A DNA stretch of 33,148 nucleotides from positions 1-33,148 of IMG/VR virus record IMGVR_UViG_3300001533_000358; one strand, 5' to 3'. Each line of letters opens with the position of its first letter. Positions within the stretch are counted from its first letter, which is position 1. The notes under the pieces are model-generated. The model was not told the origin of the DNA. It worked only from the letters and a program-made list of their open reading frames with translations, and did no database searches. Shown here piece after piece: positions 1-7,904 of the stretch. Origin of the DNA: a virus. The position numbers were made by a program, and so were the translations under genes.

Positions 1-329
1 CCCTCAAGGAATGTGATTGTCTTTGATGAGTTCTTCATCCATATTTTTCCACTTTCTCTGCTCCAATCCACATCCTTTGGTGTGATTGTTTCGTTATTAT
101 TAACTGTCAAGCCTCTTATTGATAGTACTGGATTCTGCTTTGTGAACATCCTGCTTGTTCCATTGCCATCCACTATCTCGATTGTTTCCTTTGGCACAAA
201 TTGAGTATTAAGCCATCTTGCCATCTCGTATTCAACAGTCTCGATGTAGCCTTGTATCTGTGCATCGCTAATTAAATCTGCAGGAGCTCCACATACATCC
301 CTTACTTCTGTTGTTGTTATAATACTCAT
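1..329 (-). CDS. gp6-like head-tail connector (adaptor), N-terminal part; continues at 33148
   Basis: The ATG is at 329, overlapping the previous stop as ATGA. The frame is open to base 1 (109 codons; starts MSIITTTEVRDVCGAP). It resembles phage gp6-like adaptor proteins, which form the ring below the portal: a helical N-terminus with 'LISDAQIQGYIETVE', then a beta-rich segment with 'VDGNGTSRM' and 'LSIRGLTVN'. Joining base 1 to base 33148 keeps the frame and gives a 169-residue protein ending at 32968, the usual size for this family. It is the last gene of the head operon and the first before the stopper. The family call rests on pattern and position, so it is fairly but not fully secure. 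Confidence 0.75.
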   Translation of the reverse strand, partial: MSIITTTEVRDVCGAPADLISDAQIQGYIETVEYEMARWLNTQFVPKETIEIVDGNGTSRMFTKQNPVLSIRGLTVNNNETITPKDVDWSRESGKIWMKNSSKTITFLE

Positions 330-625
330 CTGTATCCCTCTCGCCTTAACATTGTTTTAATTTCTTCTATGTTGCGATTTATCTCTTGGTACTGTGATTG
401 TATGACTGCGATTTCTCGCTCTGTATGATACATTCTCGGAGTGATTTCGTTCATGTTCTGTTTCATGATTCCCATATCGCTTTGTAATGCTTCAACTGTT
501 GTTTTTACTCCGACTGTGTATGCCACTGCTGTGCTTACTGTAGTCAATAATATGATCATCAAAGTCACTAATCCGATCATGTTCTTGCTTATTCTTATTC
601 CTGTTTCATCTTTACATGGCTTCAT
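326..625 (-). CDS. small membrane-anchored coiled-coil protein
   Basis: This protein has 99 residues from the ATG at 625, preceded by GAGGT at 8 nt spacing. An upstream in-frame GTG at 643 contains that ribosome site and is therefore less likely. One hydrophobic helix (roughly residues 15-36, IGLVTLMIILLTTVSTAVAY) follows a basic N-terminus. A charged, heptad-like coiled coil (residues 45-95) follows it. It sits in the head operon between a Lys-rich small protein and the connector, with ATGA coupling to the latter. The layout could fit a spanin-like or holin-associated membrane protein, or a minor virion protein. No family is recognised. Confidence 0.7.
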   Translation of the reverse strand: MKPCKDETGIRISKNMIGLVTLMIILLTTVSTAVAYTVGVKTTVEALQSDMGIMKQNMNEITPRMYHTEREIAVIQSQYQEINRNIEEIKTMLRREGYR

Positions 626-649
626 TATAAAAAACCTCTTCACAGTTAA

Positions 650-886
650 TCACTTTTTTTTCTTGGTACGAACATTCTTCGGTTTTTTCTTTGTGCTTTC
701 CACTGCCGAATCTTGTTCTTTAGGTTTTGGATCCAATTCTTGAACTCTTGCCAGTCCATTTTGTCCTCCGATGATCTCATCAAGTTCTATTGTCTGATTT
801 GGCTCTACCCATCTCCAGTCATAAAGCCCAGTTTCTTTTGGGATTCTGATGTTCTTTGGTTGTTCTGTTTCGTTCTTAAATAGCAT
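650..886 (-). CDS. hypothetical small protein with Lys-rich tail
   Basis: This 78-residue protein starts at an ATG preceded by GGGGGT at 6 nt. The middle part (residues 18-50) is ordered and aromatic, with 'YDWRWVEPNQTIELDE'. The last 25 residues are strongly basic and ends in a run of Lys and Arg, which would suit nucleic-acid or capsid-interior binding. It lies among small genes after the capsid gene, so a minor head protein is the likeliest role. This is inferred from position only. Confidence 0.7.
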   Translation of the reverse strand: MLFKNETEQPKNIRIPKETGLYDWRWVEPNQTIELDEIIGGQNGLARVQELDPKPKEQDSAVESTKKKPKNVRTKKKK

Positions 887-898
887 TTTTGTACCCCC

Positions 899-1285
899 TT
901 AGTATTCCTCGTATATGATATTGACTTTCACTATTTGTGCTACAGTTCCACTCGCACAGACCAGTCTTAATCTTGAGAATACTACGAAGTCTGTGTATAG
1001 TTTAGTGATTGCTGCATTGTCATAAGAATTATTAATGTCTACTCCTGCTTTTGTTTGTGCTGGAGTCTTAGGATATATTATCCTGTCTGTGTTCGCTGCT
1101 CCCAAGTCCACTATGTCTTGAGCCACAAGCTCATCTGTTGTTATTTTAACTGCAACAGTTGCTGCTGGATAGTCAATGTGTACTGCCTTGATGTTCCCTC
1201 GAACTATCTTGTCTGTGTAGACATCAACTGCTCCTGATGAATTTATTGTCCCTGTTAAAGTTACCCTTGTATATTTGCTTACCAT
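899..1285 (-). CDS. hypothetical beta-rich virion protein
   Basis: This 128-residue protein has a GAGGT ribosome site 7 nt before the ATG. It is predicted to be mostly beta strands and is rich in Thr, Val and Ala. It has no signal peptide or membrane segment. It is third in a row of small beta-rich genes after the major capsid gene, where decoration or head-fibre proteins are common. A T-rich terminator lies just upstream, so it may be expressed at a lower level than the capsid protein. No specific family is recognised. Confidence 0.75.
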   Translation of the reverse strand: MVSKYTRVTLTGTINSSGAVDVYTDKIVRGNIKAVHIDYPAATVAVKITTDELVAQDIVDLGAANTDRIIYPKTPAQTKAGVDINNSYDNAAITKLYTDFVVFSRLRLVCASGTVAQIVKVNIIYEEY

Positions 1286-1330
1286 GTTTTTTACCTCGTT
1301 TGTTGCCCAGTATGTTGGGAGTTAGTAATC

Positions 1331-1355
1331 TAAAAAATAAAAAAAATAAAAAAAT
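1331..1355 (-). terminator. T-run transcription terminator after 1359-1817
   Basis: On the minus strand three T runs (7, 8 and 6 T) separated by single A bases lie just after the stop of the gene at 1359-1817. Oligo-T runs in the non-template strand are the standard archaeal termination signal. It would reduce transcription of the genes at 899-1285 and beyond relative to the capsid genes. No strong hairpin precedes it. Confidence 0.6.
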
Positions 1356-1358
1356 CGT

Positions 1359-1817
1359 TTATTGGTATGTTACAGTTGCTCCAACAAGTGCTGCAGTGCA
1401 ATTCGCATTATCAGCAGTGGTCACTGTTATTCTTGCATAATAAGAATAACCCTCTGCAATAATTTCGTCACATTGTGCTTCTATGTCAGACTTAACTGCT
1501 GCTGCATATTCAACTGCTGCAACTCCTTTCACTTCAGCATCAGTTACATTGTCTGCTTTATTGACAACTTTCCTAACACTTAAAGTCACACTGGTCTTAT
1601 TGCTCGCATTATGAGCTTTAATTCCTAAGTGCGAAGTTACTTTCAGCAATCGACTTCCAGCTGGGGCTTCCAATTTAACTAAAGCTACTTTGGCTGATTT
1701 GTTGTGTGCTAATTTCAAACTTCCATCAGCATTAACTAACCAGTCACTTGCATCAATACTTACTAAATTGTTGCAAAATGCTTTAGTCGGTGTTACAGTC
1801 TTGTCATATAATGCCAT
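1359..1817 (-). CDS. hypothetical virion protein, possible capsid decoration
   Basis: The protein has 152 residues from the ATG at 1817. That start is chosen because AGGTGG lies 5 nt before it and the upstream ATG at 1838 would overlap the previous gene. It is Ala/Val/Thr-rich with alternating strand-like segments, for example 'LLKVTSHLGIKAHN' and 'TSVTLSVRKVV'. There are no membrane segments. The gene follows the capsid protein and a 96-residue gene, and is closed by a T-run terminator, so it is probably made in large amounts with the capsid. Decoration or head fibre is an inference from position. Confidence 0.75.
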   Translation of the reverse strand: MALYDKTVTPTKAFCNNLVSIDASDWLVNADGSLKLAHNKSAKVALVKLEAPAGSRLLKVTSHLGIKAHNASNKTSVTLSVRKVVNKADNVTDAEVKGVAAVEYAAAVKSDIEAQCDEIIAEGYSYYARITVTTADNANCTAALVGATVTYQ

Positions 1818-1827
1818 TCTGTTCCAC

Positions 1828-2118
1828 CTATTGCCCAAACACTAAGATGCTTCTCTTCTTCCCATCATTGCTTTCTGGAAATGTAACCCTTAGCTTGTCA
1901 CTAACGATTGAAGTTGTTGCCACTTCGGTCAGCAATACTGCATTGTCAGTTGTATGCACTTGGCATAAGACATTAAAAACTTTTTTAATACCATATGCTT
2001 CGATGTCTACATCTGCATAGTCGTTTTCGTCTGCATCCTTTGTGAATACTTGAACAATCTTAAGTCCTGCATTCGGACTCACTTCTTTTGCATAATCAAA
2101 TTCATCTGTTGCTCCCAT
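1828..2118 (-). CDS. hypothetical small protein after the capsid gene
   Basis: This 96-residue protein has GAGGT 8 nt before the ATG. It begins only 12 nt after the capsid stop, so the two are cotranscribed. It is acidic in the N-terminal half (several Asp/Glu around residues 28-42) and then beta-like. It has no recognisable motif. Position and size suit a head decoration or stabilisation protein, but there is no direct evidence for this. Confidence 0.75.
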   Translation of the reverse strand: MGATDEFDYAKEVSPNAGLKIVQVFTKDADENDYADVDIEAYGIKKVFNVLCQVHTTDNAVLLTEVATTSIVSDKLRVTFPESNDGKKRSILVFGQ

Positions 2119-2129
2119 TTTCCATTACC

Positions 2130-3284
2130 TCATAGTATATTTGCAATAAAACTGTTGAAGTCTGAAGCTCTCACGATTAAGCACTCATAAATCTTCAGCA
2201 TGAATTTACTGCTGTCATTTGTCTTTGCCAGGTCTTCGTATGTCATGTCTTGCAAGACTCTCATCTCGATGTAGTCTGTGTCCAAGAAATAAATCACTTT
2301 GCTTCCTGGAGTGTTACTCAAGTACATGCTTGGAATCACTGGAATTGGTCCTACCATTGTTTGTAGCACAACTTGTGCTGGCACACCGAATGGCAATGAT
2401 GCTCCTGCTGTCAAGTCAGATGGTCTGAAATTAAAAGTATTTATCATGATACTTCTTAAGTCAGTTACTACTGAACTTGAAGCCACTCCCAACTTAGGTC
2501 TTCCACCTGCATCGAAAGCTGCTTGAACAGTTGCTTCTACATCATCCCAAGTTAAAGCTGCACCATCAAGATTTGTTCTGTTGGTTGTGCTTTGTTGCTG
2601 GATGATACCATTGAATTGTGTTGCATCTGAACTCGCATCTCCATTAAGGATTAAGTTTTCTTCTAACTCTTTTAATGCTCTTGCTTTCACAAGTACTTCA
2701 GTTTGCTTTGCATTTGGAGCCCCTTGTGTTGCGAAGCTACCTTGTCCCATGCCTGTGCCTGTTGGATTGAATCCCTCAAGCATATAACTTGGCATTGCTG
2801 CCTGCATTGGACCCAGTACTCTTCCTACTGAATACAAGTACTTGATGCTTTGTGTCTTTCTTTCGTATGAATCATCAGTTTCTGGAAGTGCTGCATCAGC
2901 AAGTGCTGTGTAGCCACCACCTTTCGCAGTGATCACATTGTAGTCTGCAGTTACGCCATAGTTGGTTACTCTTGGAATCATTTCCACAAGTGGAGTCCAT
3001 TTCCTTGACAAGTCAACTATTCTTGGATCTACATATACTGGAATAAGTGCAAATCCTGCAGTTCCAGCTCCACCTGTTGCTGGTCCCAATGCTTTTGTCT
3101 GAATGCTTTGCATTCCTGCATCCATCTTTGATTTTAGTTGTGGCCTCATATCGAAGCTTTCTTTTGGCATTCCTGCCTTTTGTTCTGCTGGATTAAATCC
3201 TGCTACCCAAGGATCAGTGTACTTAGTATTATCTGGAAGTAGACCAAAACTGGATTTATATGCTGTTTCCCAATTACCTAACAT
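2130..3284 (-). CDS. major capsid protein, HK97 fold
   Basis: This is probably the shell-forming protein. It lies directly after the protease/scaffold gene in the standard order portal, protease, capsid. The N-terminal region (residues 1-70) is helical and polar, like a delta domain or scaffold-interacting arm. The rest carries typical capsid features: 'VDPRIVDLSRKWTPLVEMIPRV', a loop with 'PETDDSYERKTQSIKYLYSVGRV' and a C-terminal 'KVIYFLDTDYIEMRVLQDM'. I chose the ATG at 3284 (384 residues) because GAGGT lies 7 nt before it; the ATG at 3290 is only 2 nt from that site. The E-loop and P-domain assignment is by pattern, not by alignment. Confidence 0.85.
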   Translation of the reverse strand: MLGNWETAYKSSFGLLPDNTKYTDPWVAGFNPAEQKAGMPKESFDMRPQLKSKMDAGMQSIQTKALGPATGGAGTAGFALIPVYVDPRIVDLSRKWTPLVEMIPRVTNYGVTADYNVITAKGGGYTALADAALPETDDSYERKTQSIKYLYSVGRVLGPMQAAMPSYMLEGFNPTGTGMGQGSFATQGAPNAKQTEVLVKARALKELEENLILNGDASSDATQFNGIIQQQSTTNRTNLDGAALTWDDVEATVQAAFDAGGRPKLGVASSSVVTDLRSIMINTFNFRPSDLTAGASLPFGVPAQVVLQTMVGPIPVIPSMYLSNTPGSKVIYFLDTDYIEMRVLQDMTYEDLAKTNDSSKFMLKIYECLIVRASDFNSFIANIL

Positions 3285-3294
3285 TTTCATTACC

Positions 3295-3606
3295 TCATAT
3301 CATGTCAAGAGGTCCATTCATTACTGGCTGGCCTTGACTTTTGTTTTCTTTTGTTTCTGCACCTTTGCTTTTGAATTGAGCTTTCTCAACTACAGCTTTA
3401 AGGTCTTTGTTCTCTTTCTCTAAAGATTTAATTTGCTCTTGCATATTAAGTACTGAACTTTTCAGTTCCTTTAGAGTCATGCTTTTTTGCTCTGCTTCAG
3501 CTCCTGCTTCTGCATTGCCTGTTTCTTGTCCCTCTGCTTCTTGTCCAGCTTCCTTTTGGGGCTCTGGATTCGGAGCATCAGGCTGTTTATTTTCTTCTTC
3601 AGTCAT
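3295..3606 (-). other. possible separate scaffold protein from an internal in-frame start
   Basis: The ATG at 3606 (Met441 of the fusion) is preceded by GGGGTG at a normal distance. It would give a 103-residue acidic, coiled-coil protein (starts MTEEENKQPDAPNPEPQ) identical to the C-terminus of the protease fusion. Phage lambda makes its scaffold Nu3 this way from within the protease gene C. Translation from this start is inferred. Confidence 0.45.
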
Positions 3607-4311
3607 GTTTTTACACCCCATGTGTTTTTTATCAGCATTGCTGCTTGATTGTGATTTCTCTGATATTTTTGTTCTCAGAGTTGTTATTTGTTGTTCTGCT
3701 TTGTCAAGGTCTATGTCTCCATACGCATAATCAAGCAATGTGTTTTCTGCTTCACTCAGTGCTTGTTGTTTTTTCTTGTCTTCTCTTGCTTCTGATAGCT
3801 TAATCCCCAGCAATTTTGTTGCTTCGACTGTTGCTATTCCTTGCAAGTCACTTGTGTCAACTTCTTCTGCAATCTCACGCATTTCTTTGATTTTTTCCTT
3901 GTCAGCAATATCCATCTTGTCCCCTGCTTTTGGGATTTTGTCTGGATCCTTTCCTGTAGCTTCTTTGTATTTCTTCTTGTTCTTTTCTGTTTCTATTTTT
4001 TCTGCTTCTGCTATCAATTCTCTTTCGCCATAAGCACTCAAGTCACTTTCTGATTTATCTGAGTTTTCAGCAATATAGCTTATTAATTCACTTGTTCCAT
4101 AAGCACTGAAATCTGTAGGAGAATCTTTTTCTTTAGATGAATCCTTTTCTGTTCCCTTTTTTATAAGTTCAGTTGTTTCAAAAGTTCCACTATCTCGTTT
4201 ATCAGAAAACCTTGCATAAATAGCCCCACCCTCAAGTTCTATTTTAGATTTAAGCTCATCAACTGCCTCATCCAGCCTGTCAAGAGCACCTTTGATTTCA
4301 ACTTCGCTCAT
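3295..4311 (-). other. second internal in-frame start in the protease/scaffold gene
   Basis: The ATG at 4311 (Met206) lies exactly at the end of the protease domain. It is preceded by GAGGAG 6 nt upstream. The product would be a 338-residue scaffold-like protein without the protease. Either this start or the one at 3606, or both, could supply free scaffold. Confidence 0.45.
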
Positions 4312-4926
4312 ATTTATCTCCTCAGTCTCCTGACTCTTCATAAATTCCAAACTCTTGGCCATAACTGCCCCCATCTTTGCTGCTGGATTGATTGGATTCC
4401 CTGTAAGAGCCACATTTAATAAATTAACATCATCAAGCATTCGGATTGATTTACCCTCTCGCTCAATGCTCTGTGTTCTTGTTGGTACATACGCAATGCT
4501 GAATGCATCGAAGTAGCCATCCTCTATGTTTTGCCACACATCCTTGAAACTCATCACAACATTGCCTTTCTCATCGAACTTCTTCCATGTTGGATTCATT
4601 TGCCATTTAACAGATATGCCTTTCCTGTCGATTGTCTTTTCGACTGCTTTCCCAAGTGGCATCCTGGTCTTTGCTGCTTCCTTGCTGATTGGATCGTTTC
4701 CTCTGAATGTCTCATGCTCGAAATCCAGTTTAATGCTTCTGCCATCAAATTGATTCAGCATACTGTCCATGCAACTCTTAGTCACTATGTCATTTACCAA
4801 GTCCATGTCATGTGTAGAAATATAGCCCTCAACCCAATAATTCTTCCCTTTCGCTGTGTCTTCACTCTTAAAATTGACTTTGTCAGTGTAGAATATGAAT
4901 GGTTTTATTGATTGGTCGCTTGTCAT
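3295..4926 (-). CDS. HK97-type prohead protease fused to scaffold
   Basis: Residues 1-205 are a Caudovirus prohead protease of the S78 type. The probable catalytic His71 is in 'LDFEHETF', Ser143 in 'FDAFSIAYVP', and the family end motif is 'LLNVALTGNPINPAAKM'. It would cut scaffold and capsid arms during head maturation. Residues 206-540 are charged and low-complexity. They include a repeated 'SAYG..EL' unit (near residues 274 and 300), an acidic Glu/Ala/Pro stretch (445-480) and a coiled coil (485-515) typical of scaffolds. Two internal in-frame ATGs have good ribosome sites (see separate entries). The ATG lies about 28 nt after a TATA box with no ribosome site, so the mRNA is likely leaderless. 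Confidence 0.85.
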   Translation of the reverse strand: MTSDQSIKPFIFYTDKVNFKSEDTAKGKNYWVEGYISTHDMDLVNDIVTKSCMDSMLNQFDGRSIKLDFEHETFRGNDPISKEAAKTRMPLGKAVEKTIDRKGISVKWQMNPTWKKFDEKGNVVMSFKDVWQNIEDGYFDAFSIAYVPTRTQSIEREGKSIRMLDDVNLLNVALTGNPINPAAKMGAVMAKSLEFMKSQETEEINMSEVEIKGALDRLDEAVDELKSKIELEGGAIYARFSDKRDSGTFETTELIKKGTEKDSSKEKDSPTDFSAYGTSELISYIAENSDKSESDLSAYGERELIAEAEKIETEKNKKKYKEATGKDPDKIPKAGDKMDIADKEKIKEMREIAEEVDTSDLQGIATVEATKLLGIKLSEAREDKKKQQALSEAENTLLDYAYGDIDLDKAEQQITTLRTKISEKSQSSSNADKKHMGCKNMTEEENKQPDAPNPEPQKEAGQEAEGQETGNAEAGAEAEQKSMTLKELKSSVLNMQEQIKSLEKENKDLKAVVEKAQFKSKGAETKENKSQGQPVMNGPLDMI

Positions 4927-4979
4927 AGTATTTATTAATAAGGTATTTCATATATAAATTTTTTTAGGTTTGAGCATAA
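4926..4979 (-). promoter_or_regulatory. late promoter P1 (protease/capsid operon)
   Basis: The minus strand has TTATGCTCAA (4970-4979), 11 nt, then TTTATATA (4951-4958) preceded by an A run that acts as a BRE. After 9 more nt comes a 16-base AT-rich block (4926-4941) that ends at the ATG. The TATA is 25-32 nt from the start codon, so transcription probably begins at or next to the ATG. The whole module is nearly identical to the one before the portal gene. Confidence 0.8.
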
Positions 4980-4990
4980 TTAAAAGCCTT

Positions 4991-7813
4991 TTAGTCTGTG
5001 CTTGGGCTTATTATTAAAGTACATCGCTCATTTGGATGAAATGGTGGAGCTGCTTGGTCTATTAAAAGTACCTTTTTGCCCACTTTCGCTGTTAATTTGA
5101 AGTTTACATCGATTGGAATTGCCTTGTCTTCGCTTCCATATACTTCATGGATCTGTTTCGATAGATCACTTGTTCTGTCATCCTCTGTCATCATTATCCA
5201 CTTCTTTGCCTTGATTCCACTGCTTAAATATGCATTTAGCTTCCCTGTATTAAAGGCTCTGTTTGCTTCTGTCCTGGCAATCATCTTCGCTCTTGTTTCC
5301 CCAACATCAAAAACAGATTTAATTCGTTCCTTAATCTTCGCAACTCCCTCGCCATTAATAAAAGCCATTTCCATCTGTGTTCTTAGATTGTTTGCGATTT
5401 CATCGTTCATGTCCTTTATGTTATCGAATGTGTAATCTGATATAAAGCCTATCGCTTGTTTGTCTGGGATGTAATTAAAAGCCTGGACTTCGTTTATTTT
5501 CTCTTCGCTATCTTCTGCTCCCCTGATGAAGTTCTTCCTGATTATCTCAGTTACCACTTCCTTGATTGCTGCAAGTCCCATTAATTGCTTAATGCTTGCG
5601 ATGATGTCCTGCAGGCCTTTGCTCTCTATTCCTGCTTTCAAATCGCTCTTTATTTGCTTAACAACTCCACCACTGAGTTCTCTGCTTACTATTTGTAGAA
5701 TCTTCTGCTCGTTTTCCTTTAAAGCCTTTACAACTGCATCGCTTAAATTCTTATAAGTGTCCTGTGCTTTCACTTCTTTTAAATCCGAATCAAATATTTT
5801 AAATCCTTTTTCTCTGTATTCTTCTAAAGTGAACACTATCTTTCTGTCTTCAATATCTCCTGGCTTATCTGGAGTAAATTGCCACATTTGTGTATCAATT
5901 ACTTCCTTTGAGTCTGGTAAATAAAGAGCTGAGTGATCTGAGCCAACTTGTCCTGCTTTAGGTGGCTTTACTTCAACTTCCTTTGATTGTATTCCTTTCT
6001 CTTTTAACTTAGTTTTAATTGCTTCAGAAATATTTGCACATTCCCCTGTGCATCCACCCATGTCTTCATCGTATTCTGGAATGTCTTTTATAACTTCCTT
6101 TGCGACTTGTTTGACAGTTTCCTTATCTACACCTTGTTTCTTAGTGTCTTGGGATTCAGTCTGTTTTTCTGTCTTTGGCTTAGAGTCATTATACTCATAT
6201 TGCCACTTCCCATCCCTGCCTCTCCATCGCCTTTTGTACTTAGATTTAGCTTCCTTTATAAAGGATTTAATATTTTTTTTTTGAGACTTCTGTTCCTGGT
6301 CTACATCTTCCTGTGGCTCATCTGGATCCATAGCATCATCTTCCCTTTCATCGTATCCCCTGTCATAGCCACTGTCTCCAAATCCACCGAAGAAGTTCTC
6401 AGTTCCACCACCTTGCCAACTCTTTGGAGGCTCGTTTCCCCATTCAACTTCTTCAAGTCCCTCTTCTGTTCGCACTTCATTAATTGTCTTGATTGCTGAT
6501 TCTGTCTGTAAATTATACAATTCGTACTTTGCCTTTTCGTCATCTATATCAAAAGTCTTAAACACAAACTTGTATTTAGGTCTTGTGATTGTCTTCCCTG
6601 AGTCTGTCTTCACTGTTCCTGTGTATTCAAACTCTGACACGATATGCATGTTATAACTTGCTTCCAAGTTTCTAAGAATAGGATTAATTGCTTTCTTTCT
6701 GAACACTTTGCTCTGCACTATTTGATTTGCTGCACCACTCGCTTCTTCTGTGTAGCCCAGCTCAGTTGGAGTTACTCCAAAACTTGACCACACCATTTTT
6801 GTATACCATTTCTGCTTCTCGATTACTTGCATCTCTGAACTGCTGAACTCTATCCTTGTGAATTGTGGTGTCTTGTTTGTGATTGGGACCTTGTGCATGA
6901 TCTTCTTCCAATTGCCAAACTCATCCCTGATCCTTTGTGATTCAAACCACTGCTCTTTGAATGCCTCAATCTCATTGCTGTCTGAGTCATCAAGTCCTAT
7001 GATTCCTTTCGGCACATTGTTGTCATTGTAATAGTCCAAGTCACTTTCGACCATGTACATTAACATCTGCAGGCTTTTCTGTAATATCTGCACTGGGCTG
7101 AATCCATAGTAATCATCTGTTCGCTTCATGGCTTCAATCCATATAATTTCTTTCTTTCCGAATGGTACTGGGATTGGTCCACTTATCCAGCCATACTGGA
7201 AATAAGCTGCTCGTTCCCTTGCAGAAGTTGAAGTCATCTCACTCCATGGATTTAAATAATTTGGATTTACTTCATCCCCTACAATCTTGCTCGGTAGAAT
7301 TATGTCATCCCTTTCTGTGTACATCCCATGAATGTCTGGATTCTTTGTAAATGTAGCCCCATCCCTTGCGACCACTTCCACCAGTTCCCCTTTCATGTTG
7401 TACACTTTGTTCAAGACTCCTGAGTTAACTTCCAGTAAATCTCGCACTGGCATTCTAATAAAGACCTGCTCAAATGTCTCATGATTTGTATTTGGATTTA
7501 AGAAAAAGTTACGAATGTTTTCTATCTCTGCTTCATCAGATAGTTCTTCCATACCATCGTTTGATACTATGTCCCACTCTATGCTTGCGAGTTCATCGAT
7601 GATTGTCTTGATGCACATGTCCACATACGGAGTCGTAGCTAAGTATCGCACATATCCCATGTTTGCGAATCTTGGATACCCATAAGGAGGCTTGTATAGA
7701 AACTTCGGAATAAATGCTTTATTGATTCCATCTCTGGTCTGCTCGCTCAGAGAATCTACAGCTATTGCTGCTTTTTGTTGTGGTTTAAACCAGTTGAATA
7801 TATTTGATGCCAT
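4991..7813 (-). CDS. portal protein fused to papain-like domain and MuF head-morphogenesis domain
   Basis: Residues 1-500 are a portal protein, the dodecameric DNA gate at the head vertex ('TPYVDMCIKTIIDELA', 'WSSFGVTPTELGYTEEASGAANQI'). A charged linker follows, with a run of ten A bases in the gene at residue 511. Next come 'KRRWRGRDGKWQYEY' and a segment (about 580-670) with Cys587/Cys591, His627 in 'GSDHSALYL' and Asp640 in 'VIDTQMWQF', the layout of papain- or transglutaminase-like enzymes. After helices, residues 770-940 are a MuF domain ('RAKMIARTEANRAFNTGKL', 'PPFHPNERCTL'). Portal-MuF fusions are known; the inserted enzyme-like domain is unusual and resembles effector domains attached to MuF proteins. 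The start has no clear ribosome site. Confidence 0.85.
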   Translation of the reverse strand: MASNIFNWFKPQQKAAIAVDSLSEQTRDGINKAFIPKFLYKPPYGYPRFANMGYVRYLATTPYVDMCIKTIIDELASIEWDIVSNDGMEELSDEAEIENIRNFFLNPNTNHETFEQVFIRMPVRDLLEVNSGVLNKVYNMKGELVEVVARDGATFTKNPDIHGMYTERDDIILPSKIVGDEVNPNYLNPWSEMTSTSARERAAYFQYGWISGPIPVPFGKKEIIWIEAMKRTDDYYGFSPVQILQKSLQMLMYMVESDLDYYNDNNVPKGIIGLDDSDSNEIEAFKEQWFESQRIRDEFGNWKKIMHKVPITNKTPQFTRIEFSSSEMQVIEKQKWYTKMVWSSFGVTPTELGYTEEASGAANQIVQSKVFRKKAINPILRNLEASYNMHIVSEFEYTGTVKTDSGKTITRPKYKFVFKTFDIDDEKAKYELYNLQTESAIKTINEVRTEEGLEEVEWGNEPPKSWQGGGTENFFGGFGDSGYDRGYDEREDDAMDPDEPQEDVDQEQKSQKKNIKSFIKEAKSKYKRRWRGRDGKWQYEYNDSKPKTEKQTESQDTKKQGVDKETVKQVAKEVIKDIPEYDEDMGGCTGECANISEAIKTKLKEKGIQSKEVEVKPPKAGQVGSDHSALYLPDSKEVIDTQMWQFTPDKPGDIEDRKIVFTLEEYREKGFKIFDSDLKEVKAQDTYKNLSDAVVKALKENEQKILQIVSRELSGGVVKQIKSDLKAGIESKGLQDIIASIKQLMGLAAIKEVVTEIIRKNFIRGAEDSEEKINEVQAFNYIPDKQAIGFISDYTFDNIKDMNDEIANNLRTQMEMAFINGEGVAKIKERIKSVFDVGETRAKMIARTEANRAFNTGKLNAYLSSGIKAKKWIMMTEDDRTSDLSKQIHEVYGSEDKAIPIDVNFKLTAKVGKKVLLIDQAAPPFHPNERCTLIISPSTD

Positions 7814-7849
7814 GAATATAAATCTGTGATTTGTGGATTTGGAATGACT

Positions 7850-7903
7850 TAGTATTTATTAATAATAGTCCCTTTATATAAATTTTTTTATGTTTGAGCA
7901 TAA
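7850..7903 (-). promoter_or_regulatory. late promoter P2 (portal gene)
   Basis: The motif TTATGCTCAA (7894-7903), 11 nt, TTTATATA (7875-7882), 9 nt, and the same 16-base AT block (7850-7865) as in P1 are present on the minus strand. The predicted start of transcription is near 7850, which leaves a short leader of about 40 nt before the portal ATG at 7813. Confidence 0.8.
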
Positions 7904-7904
7904 T

